DNA of 64,000 bases from Paramecium sonneborni (GCA_905182985.1 CAJJDN010000069.1:442096-506095), one strand, 5' to 3'. Numbered from the stretch's first letter, positions 1-12,241 are shown. Notes: generated by a model from the letters alone, not told the origin. A program made the numbers and translations.

Positions 1-39
1 GGATAAACTTCTGATAAAATTGATTAAATAAATGATTTT
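1..39. repeat. Contig-end copy of 1114-1152
   Basis: These 39 bases are identical to positions 1114-1152, inside the gene at 509-1981, and are followed at once by a single N at 40. The offset is 1113 bases, and the sequence after the N runs on into that gene. The simplest reading is that a contig to the left ends inside the same gene and was joined to the next contig without removing the overlap. Confidence 0.8.
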
Positions 40-40
40 N

Positions 41-508
41 AACTAATAATTAGAATTCGTTTAACTTTCTTAAATCACATAAATATCTAACTTTATTGCA
101 TTTAAGGTTAGTAACCGGTTTCTTAAAGGATTGTAAAAGTAGTACTATTCAATAATTAGAATATCGTTTATATTTTCTTATTTTTATACAAACATTTTTT
201 AGGAGTAAGGGGAATTATTAATATTGATAGTTAAAGTGAATTTTTGACTAGTGATGTATAAAAAAAAGGAATGGTAGAGAGAATTAAAGATAATTTATTT
301 TAGACATTTATCTATAAAATCATTGAATTAATACATTATAATTTATATTTTTATTATATCATGATGTATTCTAAAAAACATTTGTTATCAAATCGAAATC
401 TTCATAAAGTTTTTGAATTTAGCTTAATATTATTTCATAAGATTCTTTTTTTGATTTTTATTATAAACTTAAAATAAAAGAAATCCAAAATTTAAAAAAA
501 AAAAGATT
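41..508. other. Upstream spacer, no convincing gene
   Basis: AT-rich stretch between the contig join and the ATG at 509. It presumably holds the promoter of the downstream gene. A short open piece at about 140-250 with a possible intron-like gap could be the tail of another gene, but it is too short to support. Confidence 0.4.
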
Positions 509-1981
509 ATGCAGTGCATTTATCATATTCGCAATCAAATTACTTCAATATGTATAGCTCCTCACAAGTGCCCATGTCAAAGAAAACTCTGCATTGAATG
601 TCTTTATAACCATGGAGTGGATATCGCCAATTAAACAGTTCTGATAAATAAATTTAAAGAAATGGCTATCAAAAAATTAAAAGAATCCTAGCTAGATCAG
701 ACATCTAAGATAGCCAAATAGAGATAGACTTTTAAATAGTTGATCTCTCAAACCGAAAATACCCTTAAGAAAATTTGGGATGAATTATAGAAATCAATAT
801 AAAATACATATGATTGGATAGAACAGGAAAACAATTCATACTCTAATCTTATCAATGAGAATACTAATTTAGCAGAATCATCCTATGCTGACTTAGAAAG
901 ATTAGTCTCAATTATAGAAGAAACTACGTTAGATGATTGGAACTATAAGAAGAATTAATTTATGACTGAGTTGCAAAAGATTTAGACTTAGTGGGACCAA
1001 GATATTAATTCTTTTATTTAGAAAACGAATGAAGTAATAGTAAAGATTAGGAGTATTAATTAAAAAGAAAATATAATCAAAAATTAAAACTAAAATTTAC
1101 CTAATTTCTATCCTGGATAAACTTCTGATAAAATTGATTAAATAAATGATTTTAAGATCTAAAAAATTAAAACTTAGGAAGATTGTATTAAATAAAGTAA
1201 ACTAATTAGAAAAAATGGTAATATATAGATTTTGTAATTTCCAAATTATGCAAAATATTTTGCTTAACAACCTAATGAGATTAAAACTATTTTGATTATT
1301 GGGCCATGCGGGGTAGGAAAAACATCTGTAATAAATTCTATTCTTAATTATCATTTTTAAATATAATTCGAAGATAATTATCGATTCATATTTAGTGATA
1401 CTAAGAGCAGGTTTTCAAATTTACCTTAGAGTGAGATTATAACTTACTATATTCCTCCTTTTAATGATAAACCAGAATTATTAATTATTGAAGCAAATTG
1501 CTTTAAATTAGATGAAAAAGATGAAACATCTTTGAAAGAGATTTTAAACTTTTTAATAACTTAAATGAAGTATATTACTTTAATTTGTTTTGTTTTTTTA
1601 TCAGTGATGCGATTTCGAAATTAAAATGATCTTTCTAAAATCAATAAACTTCAGCAAATATTTGGATTAAATTTCATCGATAATTCTATTTTTGCATTTT
1701 CATTTTGTGATAGTGGAGAACCTAGCGCTTTAAATCTTATCTTTAAGGGTAATGAGTAAATGTAGGAAAATCCATTTGCATAAATGTTCTCTAAATTTGG
1801 AAAAAAATTGTGGATTAAACTAAATAATTTTGAAAATGATAAAAATGATGATTATGATGATTATGATGCCATTTTTTGGAAAATTAATATGAAAAGTTTA
1901 GAGAAATTATATCATAAAATAAAGTTTTCAACCTAAATAAGTTGCTAAGTTTTCAAATAAAATTAAAATTTAATCATCTGA
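509..1981 (+). CDS. Zinc-finger, coiled-coil and P-loop (AIG1-like) protein
   Basis: A 490-residue intronless frame in the ciliate code, from ATG to TGA. The first 40 residues hold spaced Cys and His resembling a B-box-type zinc finger (CxC and CxxC pairs with His). Residues 45-225 are a Gln/Glu/Lys-rich coiled coil. A clear Walker A, GPCGVGKTS, lies near residues 265-273 and is followed by beta-strand-like hydrophobic stretches. I see no DTPG in the usual place after it; the matching strand reads LLIIEAN, so GTP hydrolysis is uncertain. The family assignment to AIG1-like GTPases rests mainly on the P-loop. The region 1114-1152 is also found at 1-39 through an assembly overlap. Function unknown; possibly a cytosolic nucleotide-binding switch. 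Confidence 0.75.
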
Positions 1982-2401
1982 ACACTAAGTATTCAAAAAT
2001 ATTCTTTTAAAAAAATGGAATATATTTAAATAATATTAAAATAATAATAAATAATATAATACAATTTCTTCAACATTACTGTGTTGGAAAATTAGTAGGA
2101 TTCTACCATCAATTAAGAATAGTTACTCTCATTTTTTTAAAGTTCTTGTATCTGTTTCAACTTTTTAATAGAAAACTCTTTAGGTGATATACTTAATATT
2201 GAATTTTATGGTTATATTTTAGTGAAAATAAAATCAAACTTATATATAAAATATGAATGAAAATAAAGAAAAATATAATGAATTAGGAATAAAAATATTT
2301 ATCATAAATTTGGCACATAATCATCCAAAATAATTTTCTATTTAATGAAATAAAAAACCAATAAAAATTAGTAAATATCTATCTATATTTATTCATTTTA
2401 T
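1982..2401. other. Convergent intergenic spacer
   Basis: About 420 AT-rich bases between the stop codons of two converging genes. I see no gene here; it should hold the 3' ends and polyadenylation signals of both transcripts. Confidence 0.6.
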
Positions 2402-4281
2402 TCAAGTTCTAAATCTGCATGACTTTTAAGTATTCTCTAATTCTGATTACAATTTCCCTTTGGCCTATAAGAGCTTCCCTATTAGAAATTTAATCTCATT
2501 ATTGATATGAACACTTTTTGGAGGATATTGATTCTCTTTATTCTACTGCTATTAAAAATATTACATTTTTTGTTTTTCCATTATCATTTTGAATAGTTTC
2601 TTCTTAATTATTAAATCTTGCTTTAATCGACTAAATTTGATTAAGATGTGAATCATTTTTTCTTAATGTCGTCCATGGCTATTAATTTAAACTATGTTTT
2701 AAATTATTTAATTAACTTTAAGTAAATACAGGTACTTTAAAATGAGAGAATGATGTATTATGAGTCTTTTATTAAGTAGTTAATTAAGTTGCTTATTTTA
2801 AATTACATAGATCAGGCTATATCAACATTTTACTAAGATTGTTCACTGATTACAAATTATTTTTACTAAATCCTTACTAAGAATGAGATCTTCTTTATTC
2901 AATTTCATTGTTGTTATATCTTGTAGTTAATTGATGAGACATTTTATGTTTTATAAATTCATCTCCATTATCTAATTCATCTTTAATAATGCTAGCTTCT
3001 TAAAAGTAAGAATATAAATTATTATTTTGGTATTATAATGAATTAGTGGATTGTGATTTTGATTTTTTACTCATTTTAGAATTATATTCATCAATTGATA
3101 TAGGAATGGTATCTTAATTATTTGCTCTTATTTTCTCAAAAGATAAATTGTTATATTGTATTTATTTTTATTTTTCATTAGATTTATTTATAGGGTTTAT
3201 TTAAATTTTTGGTTATTATGTAGGCTATTTGTTTTCAGGTTAAGAAATATGAATACTTTTACATTTAATAGGACTATCTTGTGAAATCACTGAATTTCTC
3301 ATCTATTAAACTTCTACACTTCTCTTTTTTTAATTACTATCATAATTATTTTAAGAGCTAAATAAAAATAATTAATTTACTTCATCAAGTCTTCTAATTA
3401 TTTTTTTATTATACTTTTTTCTTATTAAAATTATATCTGTTATTCCTCTATTTATTATTTTAATTCAGCTATTTCATCGACATATTTTTAAAGCAATTGC
3501 TAATTCTCCTTTGATTCAATATGTTCTTAATATTTTTTAATTGTATTTTAACTTTTGATTAATCTCTATTACAATTAATCTTTTTCTTTTTCATATAGCT
3601 AAGCCAATTATTAATATCTTTAATCGTAATCTAATTATTTCTCCTACATATCTTTAAAAGAACTGTCTTTCATCTTTTAGATTTCTTATTCACATTATAA
3701 CTTCAATAATTGCTCTTTAGACTTGTAGTTATCTTCAATTTTTTATAATTGATCTTTTAATTTACAAACTTCCTACAACAATTATTATTTTTCCTACTCC
3801 AAAGCTTAGAATTTGTGTTCATTTGTAAAATGCTATTTTTATTATAATATTTCAAGATCTTTAAATTAATTTTCTTTATCGTTTAGTTATTCATTTAAAC
3901 CTCTAAGCTATTTATTATAAACTAAATTTACCTTCTCTTCTAATTTTGTAATACATTCTTAATATTTTTTATTGTTAGAAAATTATACTTCCATTGATTT
4001 TTGAAATTCAGAATAACTTTTTTACTTCAATATTAAAAGGAGAATCATACTTAAGTTTTTCCAGAAATATCTATAGCTTATGTTATTGTATCATTCAGTT
4101 TCTTTTAATTAATTTCTCTTAATTTGTAATCTTCCAATTATAATTCCAATAACTAAATCTTCTATTCGTACAGAGCCTTATCTTTTTTCCATTCATTTTC
4201 CTTAATAAGAAACTATTTATATTGAGATGAATTTACATTTTTCTTTAACTATATGCAATCTTCTTATCCATTTATTTCCAT
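2402..4281 (-). CDS. Long coiled-coil protein, unknown function
   Basis: Reverse-strand gene of 594 residues after removal of four introns: 4213-4236, 4025-4050, 3358-3380 and 2543-2564 (24, 26, 23 and 22 bp). The exon lengths add up to a whole number of codons and the frame closes with TGA. Residues from about 10 to 280 are a continuous Gln/Glu/Lys/Leu coiled coil (for example QLLQEVCKLKDQLQKIED). They are followed by a Ser/Asn/Gln-rich, probably disordered stretch and a short C-terminal helix. The last intron is chosen because without it the tail is hydrophobic and ends early; with it the tail stays helical. No enzyme motif is seen. A structural or scaffold role, for instance at basal bodies or cortex, is only a guess. 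Confidence 0.75.
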
Positions 4282-4839
4282 TCAAATTTAACGATTTATT
4301 ACGAAAATTATATTAGAAAATTATTTTTGTTTAATTAATTCATGTCTCGTAGGAGACTAGATTTTATATTTTACAATCTTAAAAAGTCTTTTTGGCCTTG
4401 AAAAAAGTACAAATTTAATTAAATTGCTAATTATAAATTATACTCAAATTATAAGAGAATACCTCAATTTTAAATTGAAATAATTGTTTATTTGATGCTA
4501 TCTATTACAATTAAGATTCTTAAAGATGATTTATTTTGATATTTATTTTAAAATAAGTCTTGAACTTCTACATTCTCAAAATATTTTACATTTTATATGT
4601 AAAATTTAAAATAAAAATTAATTGGAATCATTTAAGAATATCTTGAAATTAATTTTAAGAGTATATTTTATCTGATGATCTTAAATAAAACAAAGAATAA
4701 ATGATTAAAAATTTAGTAAAGTCTTTTAAAGTATATTTCAACTTAGAATTTGTAATGTTATTTAATATATTAAATAAAAGATTTAGGAATCAGAACTAGT
4801 TTTTTTTTGTTCACTTATCATAAATTTAATAAATTTAAT
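4282..4839. promoter_or_regulatory. Divergent promoter spacer
   Basis: 558 AT-rich bases between two divergent start codons (4281 on minus, 4840 on plus). It must hold both promoters. I see no coding sequence or recognisable regulatory motif. Confidence 0.4.
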
Positions 4840-6034
4840 ATGGGAAATTGTTAAGGATAATGTTATTAAAAGAGTCTTAGTTAAACTAATAGCGTAGATT
4901 GTGGAAAACTAATGATTCTAGTTAAAACTTGGTAAAAGGAAGCATTTTCATTATTTGATTATGAGAATGCTGCTAATGTCTAGGAATAAAAATTTACAGT
5001 ATAATAGAATGAATTACAATTTTAGATAAATAGTGAAGGATATTTAAGAGGTCGTAATTAAATAGAATGGATAGAGAATGATTCAATAATAAAGGATGAG
5101 GTTTGTAAAATAAAAAAAAAAAATGAAAACTATTTTATAGTAAACCCAAATTTTCAAAATGTTGATAAGATGTAAGTGATATAAGAAAAAGAGGAATTTC
5201 ATACATTAGTAAATAAGTTAAAATAATAAATATTTTAAGAACTGTTTCAGATAATATTGGAAATAAGATTTGGAAAGTAATACATGAAAATGGAATACTT
5301 TTAGAAGAAGGAGATGTTATAAAATTAGGAAGAGTGAAATTTACAATACGTTAAATAGCATTAGATATAAAATCATAGGAGTAGAGATCTGAGTGTGAAT
5401 CATCATTATCAAATGAATCAGAATAAATAATGTGTAGAATTTGTTGTTCTTCTCAGAAAAGTCTTAAAAACCCATTATTGAATCCATGTAAATGCTGTGG
5501 ATCAATTAAATATATTCATTTGGAATGCTTAAAAACTTGGTTAAGAATGAAGTTAGAAAATCGATAAAGTGAAAATTGTATAGTTTATTTATGGAAGAAT
5601 TTGGAATGTGAATTGTGTAAATTTAATTATCCTCCAAAATTCAAAAGTGATGATGCTTATTATGATTTAATAGAGTTAAGCAAACCAAATGATTACCCTT
5701 ATTTGATGATGGAATTCACAAATAAATAAGTATGATTTATATATCTTATATTAAGGGATAATAATTGGAATGTAATAAAAGCTCAGGAATATACATTTTG
5801 AAGTTTTCAAATGTTTTAGAATTAAAGGTTGGAAGATCAAATGAGACTGACATAAGAGTAAATGATATATCTGTCAGTCGAAATCATGCTAGATTTTAGG
5901 TTCAAGATAAAAAAGTTTATCTTTTTGATAATCATTCTAAATTTGGAACCTTACATTTAATCAGATCTGAAAAAATATAAATTTAAAGAGGAATGGAAAT
6001 TTAAGTGGGAAGAAGTCTCATTTCATTTTAATGA
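4840..6034 (+). CDS. RING-CH and FHA domain protein (putative E3 ligase)
   Basis: 381 residues after removing introns 5217-5239 and 5730-5755 (23 and 26 bp, both ending AAG). From about residue 191 a C4HC3 RING-CH (RINGv, MARCH-type) zinc finger is plain: CRICC, then CKCCG, then HLECL, then CELC. RING-CH domains usually recruit E2 enzymes for ubiquitin transfer. A C-terminal FHA domain (about 305-381) has the canonical GRS and SRNHAR motifs (LKVGRSNETDIRV, ISVSRNHARF), so it should bind phosphothreonine peptides. A weaker FHA-like segment (about 115-165, IKLGRVKF) precedes the RING. The N-terminus MGNC could be myristoylated and palmitoylated. I infer a membrane-linked ligase that selects phosphorylated targets. 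No transmembrane segments, unlike most MARCH proteins. Confidence 0.88.
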
Positions 6035-6837
6035 TTTTTTAATCTTTTTATACACTTTTTTTAGATTATCATATCTAATTTCTTGAATTAATAACATTAA
6101 TCATGCTCTATTAATTTTAATGTATTTACACCAACTCTTAAATTAATTTATATGGTTATCAAGTTTAGTACATTTAATTATACTTAATGAATATTTATAC
6201 TTTAGTTCTCATTAAGTAATGATGGTTTAGAATAAATAAACTTTTTAATTTTTAGAAATCATAATTTTTTAAAGTTTACAATTAATTGTTTAGATTGTAG
6301 AAACTAATTTTAAGGTATTAAAATCGATGTTATTCCTTGATTTGGGCAAAATCAAATTTCCTTATTGATTTTATAAAATTTTAGATTATCTCTCTAAGCA
6401 GAAAACAAAAGGAAACTTCAAAAAAAAATATTTTGTTGAATTATTAAGATATTTTATCAAATAGACTGATAAAAGAAATAAATTTTATTATAATATCTAA
6501 AAACATCACTATAAATTATTGTATAGAAAAAACAATCAGCGTTTTAAAGAAGCTGTTGTATATATATAAAAATCCAAAAAAATAGAAACGAGAATTGTAA
6601 TATATTTAAATAGTGTAAATATCAAATAAAGTAAAAACCTATTATACTCATTTGTTTAAGCATACTGTAGATATAAAATGAAATTATAAGTTTAATATAA
6701 TTAGCAAATTACAATTTAATTAATTATCATGATGTAGTAAAGAAATTATTGAATTGAATTATTTGAATGTATGATAAAACATTAGTAATTTAGAATTTTT
6801 TGAATATTGAAATTATTGATATTTATTAATAAATTAT
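6035..6837. other. Intergenic spacer, nothing recognised
   Basis: About 800 AT-rich bases between two convergent genes. No frame in either direction has convincing coding character or splice structure. Confidence 0.5.
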
Positions 6838-9209
6838 TCATTGAGCTTATGGCATCCTAAAATAGTTTTTTAGATGATTATCAACTTAAGATCCTATATC
6901 ATCTCTAACTTTTTTTAACATCATTCTTCTTATTAAAAGGAAGGAGGCAAATAAGAAAAAACATATGAATAAAGAAATTCCAACCCAAATAAGAACTGTG
7001 ATGATAGGACTTTTTTCTAATAATAAATAGAATAAAATTACAATCTGTGAGTTCTCCTTCTTTAATGGAGAAAAATCCTGTAGTATCACATAATTATGGT
7101 CTAAATTCAGCAAGGAAAGCATCACAAATGGCTTCAAGAACAGCAAAATCATCAACATTAAAAATAGTACTTTCATCAACATTATTAAGAAAAAGATCTC
7201 CTTTATAAAATTCTCCATTAATAAATAATGATGGCCAATAAACTTAATGATTTCTCATAATTTATTATCTTTGTTCTTTTAAGATAATATTATCATCATA
7301 TAATGTATCATTTCCTGTAAATGAATCGGTTATGCAATAATTGATTTTGGTTTCATTAATTGAGATTGATTTCATAATTGTAGAAGGACAATCTTGATAA
7401 TCATTGAAACAAAACTAATTAAATAGGATCATATAATTCCACCAAGTAATTAGATCATTTTATTATAAAATACATAATTATCTAAGATCTTCCATAATAA
7501 CTTCTCTTCCAGTTAAAGGACCATCTAAATCTGGATCTTATGCACAATATCTACCACCACTAATACAATTTTGATTAGTAGCTTTATATCCTGTTTTTTC
7601 ACATTCTTTACAATAAAATTGAATGTAAATAGGATTAAAAGTCAATTGATTTATCATTTATTTAGCAAATGGAAAGAATTCTTCAAGAAACAAATATGAG
7701 AATACATCAAAAGATGATAAAAAGTATTATAAATCTACAATTTTTTGTTATTTCAATTCAAAGGTGACTGATACTTAGATATCAGGAAATGATTTCAATT
7801 TTTCTATTAAAAATTCACCATCAACTTTATTAATCATCATAGTTGGTATAAATGATTATTCTGAACCATATTCAGCAATTAATAAAAAATTACTAATGTC
7901 TTCTTCGTGATTATATACAATGACAAGCATTTTAGCACCTGCTAATTAGACATTCATTGCTTAAGATAAAAATTTACAACTTGATCCCATAGTCAATACA
8001 ATAGTTGAATTCAAAGNATTAATAAATTATTCATTGAGCTTATGGCATCCTAAAATAGTTTTTTAGATGATTATCAACTTAAGATCCTATATCATCTCTA
8101 ACTTTTTTTAACATCATTCTTCTTATTAAAAGGAAGGAGGCAAATAAGAAAAAACATATGAATAAAGAAATTCCAACCCAAATAAGAACTGTGATGATAG
8201 GACTTTTTTCTAATAATAAATAGAATAAAATTACAATCTGTGAGTTCTCCTTCTTTAATGGAGAAAAATCCTGTAGTATCACATAATTATGGTCTAAATT
8301 CAGCAAGGAAAGCATCACAAATGGCTTCAAGAACAGCAAAATCATCAACATTAAAAATAGTACTTTCATCAACATTATTAAGAAAAAGATCTCCTTTATA
8401 AAATTCTCCATTAATAAATAATGATGGCCAATAAACTTAATGATTTCTCATAATTTATTATCTTTGTTCTTTTAAGATAATATTATCATCATATAATGTA
8501 TCATTTCCTGTAAATGAATCGGTTATGCAATAATTGATTTTGGTTTCATTAATTGAGATTGATTTCATAATTGTAGAAGGACAATCTTGATAATCATTGA
8601 AACAAAACTAATTAAATAGGATCATATAATTCCACCAAGTAATTAGATCATTTTATTATAAAATACATAATTATCTAAGATCTTCCATAATAACTTCTCT
8701 TCCAGTTAAAGGACCATCTAAATCTGGATCTTATGCACAATATCTACCACCACTAATACAATTTTGATTAGTAGCTTTATATCCTGTTTTTTCACATTCT
8801 TTACAATAAAATTGAATGTAAATAGGATTAAAAGTCAATTGATTTATCATTTATTTAGCAAATGGAAAGAATTCTTCAAGAAACAAATATGAGAATACAT
8901 CAAAAGATGATAAAAAGTATTATAAATCTACAATTTTTTGTTATTTCAATTCAAAGGTGACTGATACTTAGATATCAGGAAATGATTTCAATTTTTCTAT
9001 TAAAAATTCACCATCAACTTTATTAATCATCATAGTTGGTATAAATGATTATTCTGAACCATATTCAGCAATTAATAAAAAATTACTAATGTCTTCTTCG
9101 TGATTATATACAATGACAAGCATTTTAGCACCTGCTAATTAGACATTCATTGCTTAAGATAAAAATTTACAACTTGATCCCATAGTCAATACAATAGTTG
9201 AATTCAAAG
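6825..9209. repeat. Identical 1192-bp direct repeat across N at 8017
   Basis: Bases 6825-8016 and 8018-9209 look identical by eye, with an offset of 1193. They are separated only by the N at 8017. The left copy stops in mid-gene and the right copy restarts just beyond the gene's stop codon. This is what two overlapping contigs look like when laid end to end, so it is most likely one locus written twice. Confidence 0.9.
6838..8016 (-). CDS. Partial duplicate of the sorting-receptor gene
   Basis: This is the same coding sequence as the full gene at 8031-9405, stop codon at 6838-6840, with its intron at 7017-7041. It breaks off at the N, so the first 65 or so residues including the signal peptide are absent. 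Because the sequence matches base for base, it is better treated as an assembly duplicate than as a second gene. Confidence 0.8.
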
Positions 9210-9405
9210 TTATGTTAAGTGGATTACAAGTATTTTCTATATAGGTTAAGTTTCCACTCACTGATCTTCCATATGGAACATAGCCAAAATCTGCCACATT
9301 TACAGGTATTGAATCATTCTTTGTAGATGGAACAATCAAAGAAGGTTTCACAAGTGTTAATTATGTCGAATATACAATTCCAATTAATGAAATCAAGAAA
9401 AGCAT
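8031..9405 (-). CDS. Vacuolar-sorting-receptor-like membrane protein
   Basis: 449 residues after removal of one 25-bp intron (8210-8234). The protein starts with a signal peptide (about 1-15) and has a protease-associated-type region. A Cys-rich luminal part follows whose motifs SGGRYCAQDPD, MEDLRQLC and the WW pair shortly after match the VSR/BP-80 family of plant and protist sorting receptors. One membrane span lies near residues 405-427 (LIWVGISLFICFFLFASFLL), with a short basic cytosolic tail. VSRs carry soluble hydrolases from Golgi to vacuole; here the likely destination is the phagosome/lysosome system or dense-core granules. No EGF repeats are evident in the remaining luminal part. 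The gene is divergent from a YIPF-type Golgi gene with 26 bp between the start codons. Confidence 0.85.
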
Positions 9406-9431
9406 ATAATTATATTAAAATAATAATAATA
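9406..9431. promoter_or_regulatory. 26-bp bidirectional promoter spacer
   Basis: Only 26 bp separate the start codons of the sorting-receptor gene (minus) and the YIPF gene (plus). The spacer is an AT-rich run of TAA-like repeats. Transcription must start in or around it for both genes, with leaders of almost no length unless the promoters overlap the neighbouring coding sequence. Confidence 0.6.
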
Positions 9432-10202
9432 ATGCAAAACTTTGGATCTAATGTATTACATATCTAAACTAGGATGACTTGGATGAAAAAGGACATGTAA
9501 TGACTGAATAACCTAAAATCAAAGTTAAATTTGAACCAAAACCTAAACCTTCTGCATGTCCAATCTGCACAGTTGAATACTATTAGAAATTCTTTGATAT
9601 TGAATAAAGAGATGTATACATGAGAGTTCGTTGTTCACTTTTATCTTGGAAACCTGAATTTTAATAATGTGTTGCCAAAAACCCTGATTTATGGGGACCA
9701 TTATGGATTTCTACCACGATTATCTTTATTTTATTTGCAGGAGGAAATCTATCTCGCTTTTTATTAGAAGAAGATAAAAAACATTTTTAATACGAATATA
9801 ATTATATGTATGTTGCTGTTTTTCTAGTCTATGCTATGGCATTTGTAATACCCATTATATTAGGTGTTATTATGAAATATATTTTAAAAAGTGAATTAGG
9901 AGTATTTGATATTGTCTGTATGTATGGATATTCATTAAGTGTATACATTTTTGTACTTATTTTATGCATCATTCCTTATAATGAAGCCTAATGGTTCTTT
10001 TTAATGAGTGGACTTGCCAACAGTACCATTTTCTTATTGGTTAATTTATGGGAGTAAATTTTATTTAATATTATTTCATAGTTTTATTAAAAAAAGCAAA
10101 CCTGCTCTTATGATAGCCATACCTATCATAGTATTCAACGTAGCATTAATTCTTTGTTTTAAATTTTACTTTTTCAGACTAATTTACGCTGTAGATGATT
10201 GA
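9432..10202 (+). CDS. YIPF1/2-like Golgi membrane protein (Yip1 family)
   Basis: 240 residues after removing introns 9453-9472 (20 bp) and 10054-10081 (28 bp). The hallmark GPLWISTTIIFILFAGGN begins the first membrane segment and agrees with the Yip1-domain signature of YIPF1/YIPF2. About five hydrophobic segments follow (for example YGYSLSVYIFVLILCIIP), and the C-terminus is luminal. Yip1-family proteins bind Rab GTPases and help form Golgi transport vesicles. The first exon encodes just seven residues; it is accepted because removing the 20-bp intron gives one continuous frame. The divergent neighbour is also a secretory-pathway gene, so shared regulation is plausible. Confidence 0.85.
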
Positions 10203-10245
10203 ATTATATTAATTATTTAATACAGATATTTATTAAAGAATAAAC

Positions 10246-12241
10246 ATGAGGAGATAAATGAAAAAACTAATGGAACAAAATGAACCTAAAGAAATTGTCG
10301 ATGAATAATTAGTAAAACAAGTTCATCAAATAGAACAATAGAAAAAGTAAAAATAAGTATTTTAAATGATGGAAATGTCAGATTCAGAAGATGAATAAAA
10401 TCCAGAATAATAAAATGAAGAAAGTTAAACTAATTAATCTGAATAAACTATTCAAACATAAAATGAACAATCTAACAAAAATCAAAAGAAAAAGAAAAAT
10501 AAAAATAAAAAGAAGAAAGAAAAAAAATAATAATAAGAATCTGATTAATAACCTTAATAAAATTAAGATGAAGATTTTGAATTTCTTGATAAAGTTTAGG
10601 CAGAATAAACACAATAACAATAATAATAACTAATACAATTTTAAGATTCTGATGAAAATGGTCCTCTAGCTATTAATATTAAGAGATTAAATTATAATAA
10701 AGAATTACAATAACATTTCAAAAATGCTAAAATTGCAGGTGGTACTTAAAAGAAAACTCATAAAAATACCAAATAATAATACCTAACATATAATCCAGAT
10801 ATTAATATTCCATTGCCAGATAAATTTAATGTAAAGTTTGAAAATTTAAACGAACAAGGTTTATAATTATTTAGTTTGGTTGCTTCCCAATAGTATGAGA
10901 GACTTTAATAAGATTATACAATTGTTAAAGGGTATTATGATCCATAAGCTATTTTCAATTTCTTATAAATGAATCCATCTCATTGTGAAGCATAATTCGA
11001 TGTCAGCGAATACTTTAGATTGAAAGGAGATTATAAATAAGCAAATGAGCTATTGGAAAGATTACTTTATATTTATGAATCTAGTTTGGGTTATGGATTC
11101 AATAAATTCTTTGAAAATGCTTCAGTTAATCTTGAAATAGAAGACAATGTTCATAGCAAAGTATTTCTAATGTCCTTATTTAAATTTACTGATGTTTTAA
11201 CAAGGAAAGGATGTTACAAAGCAGCTTTAGAGTAATCTATATATTAAATTGAGGTATTCAAAAATATTGCTAAAATTCTGTCCAACAAAAGATCCATGTG
11301 GTGCTCTTTTTCTTATCGATTGTAATGCACTTAAAGCCTAACAATATGAATACTTGATTAACTTTGCATCCAATTTTGTTAGATGTGTCTATAAAACTAA
11401 TAGATCCTCTATTGTTTTTATGCCAAATATAATTTATAATTGTGCCTTAGCTAAATTCTTAGAAAAAGGAGAAAATCATCAATACTCTTTTAAAGATGAA
11501 AACATAAATGAAGCTATTAATAATTTCGGTCCTAATCCTTTGTAAGCATCACATTAGGTTCTAATCATTTAAGCTATTCTTTTATATCCAATTGTTCTTA
11601 AATAATTATCAGAAAGCAATGAATTCATCAAATAAAATGTTGGAAATCTAGATAGTTTTATTGAAAATCAAAGGAAACCTTTTAAAGAATTACTCACTGA
11701 AGAATTTTTATAAAGAGAAACTTATTTACATTGGTTCTTATAATTAGATGCAGAAGATGATAATGATGGATTCTTAAAATCTATTAGTATTTTTGTTGAA
11801 AAAAGTAAATCATAATGGAAATCTAATGAAATTCTTAAATGGATTAAAGGGTATCTTATATATAAATATTTGATTAGTGCTTTGGGATTGATTGTTAATC
11901 ATATTAAAAACCAAAAGTTAGACCTTGGTTCTTTTTATGAAGATCTGACTGTTGTTAAAGAAGGAACAACAATTTATAATGAGATTCCTTTCCAATATAG
12001 AAGATACAAGGAACTATCTAAAAGTCACTTCTTAGAGAATCCTGAAAGGTATAATCTATTTATATTTTTACATAGATTAGATTTCAACAATATATTTGCT
12101 GAAAATATTGGAGCCTAATAATAACAGCCTTAACAATAACTTCCTGGCAATTTTAATCCTCTTAATGCAAATCATGGTTTATTGTAAGCTGTTTTTGGAA
12201 CTCTATTGCCATGGGTTCATCATCCTAATGCTTAAATGTGA
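10246..12241 (+). CDS. TCF25 / Rqc1 homologue (ribosome quality control)
   Basis: 657 residues after removal of one 22-bp intron (11232-11253, ending GAG); without it the frame shifts within the conserved core. The core matches TCF25/Nulp1, for example NPSHCEAQFDVSEYFRLKGD, then RKGCYKAALEYSKILLK, then CPTKDPCGALFLID. In yeast the homologue Rqc1 works with Ltn1, Rqc2 and Cdc48 on stalled 60S subunits to ubiquitinate nascent chains. The N-terminal 130 residues are an extreme low-complexity Lys/Asn/Gln/Glu tract with a basic core, as in other TCF25 proteins. Two start codons, 10246 and 10258, are in frame; the first is taken. Total length is close to that of the human protein. Confidence 0.88.

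Noticed and set aside
6838..8016. A second sorting-receptor gene in tandem
   Set aside because: No differences seen from the full copy, and broken exactly at an N; explained by overlapping contigs.
10384..10633. Short frames on both strands in the Lys/Asn-rich tract
   Set aside because: They are shadows of the low-complexity N-terminus of the TCF25 gene.
11251..11290. A frameshift in the TCF25 gene
   Set aside because: A 22-bp intron at 11232-11253 restores the frame and the family sequence.
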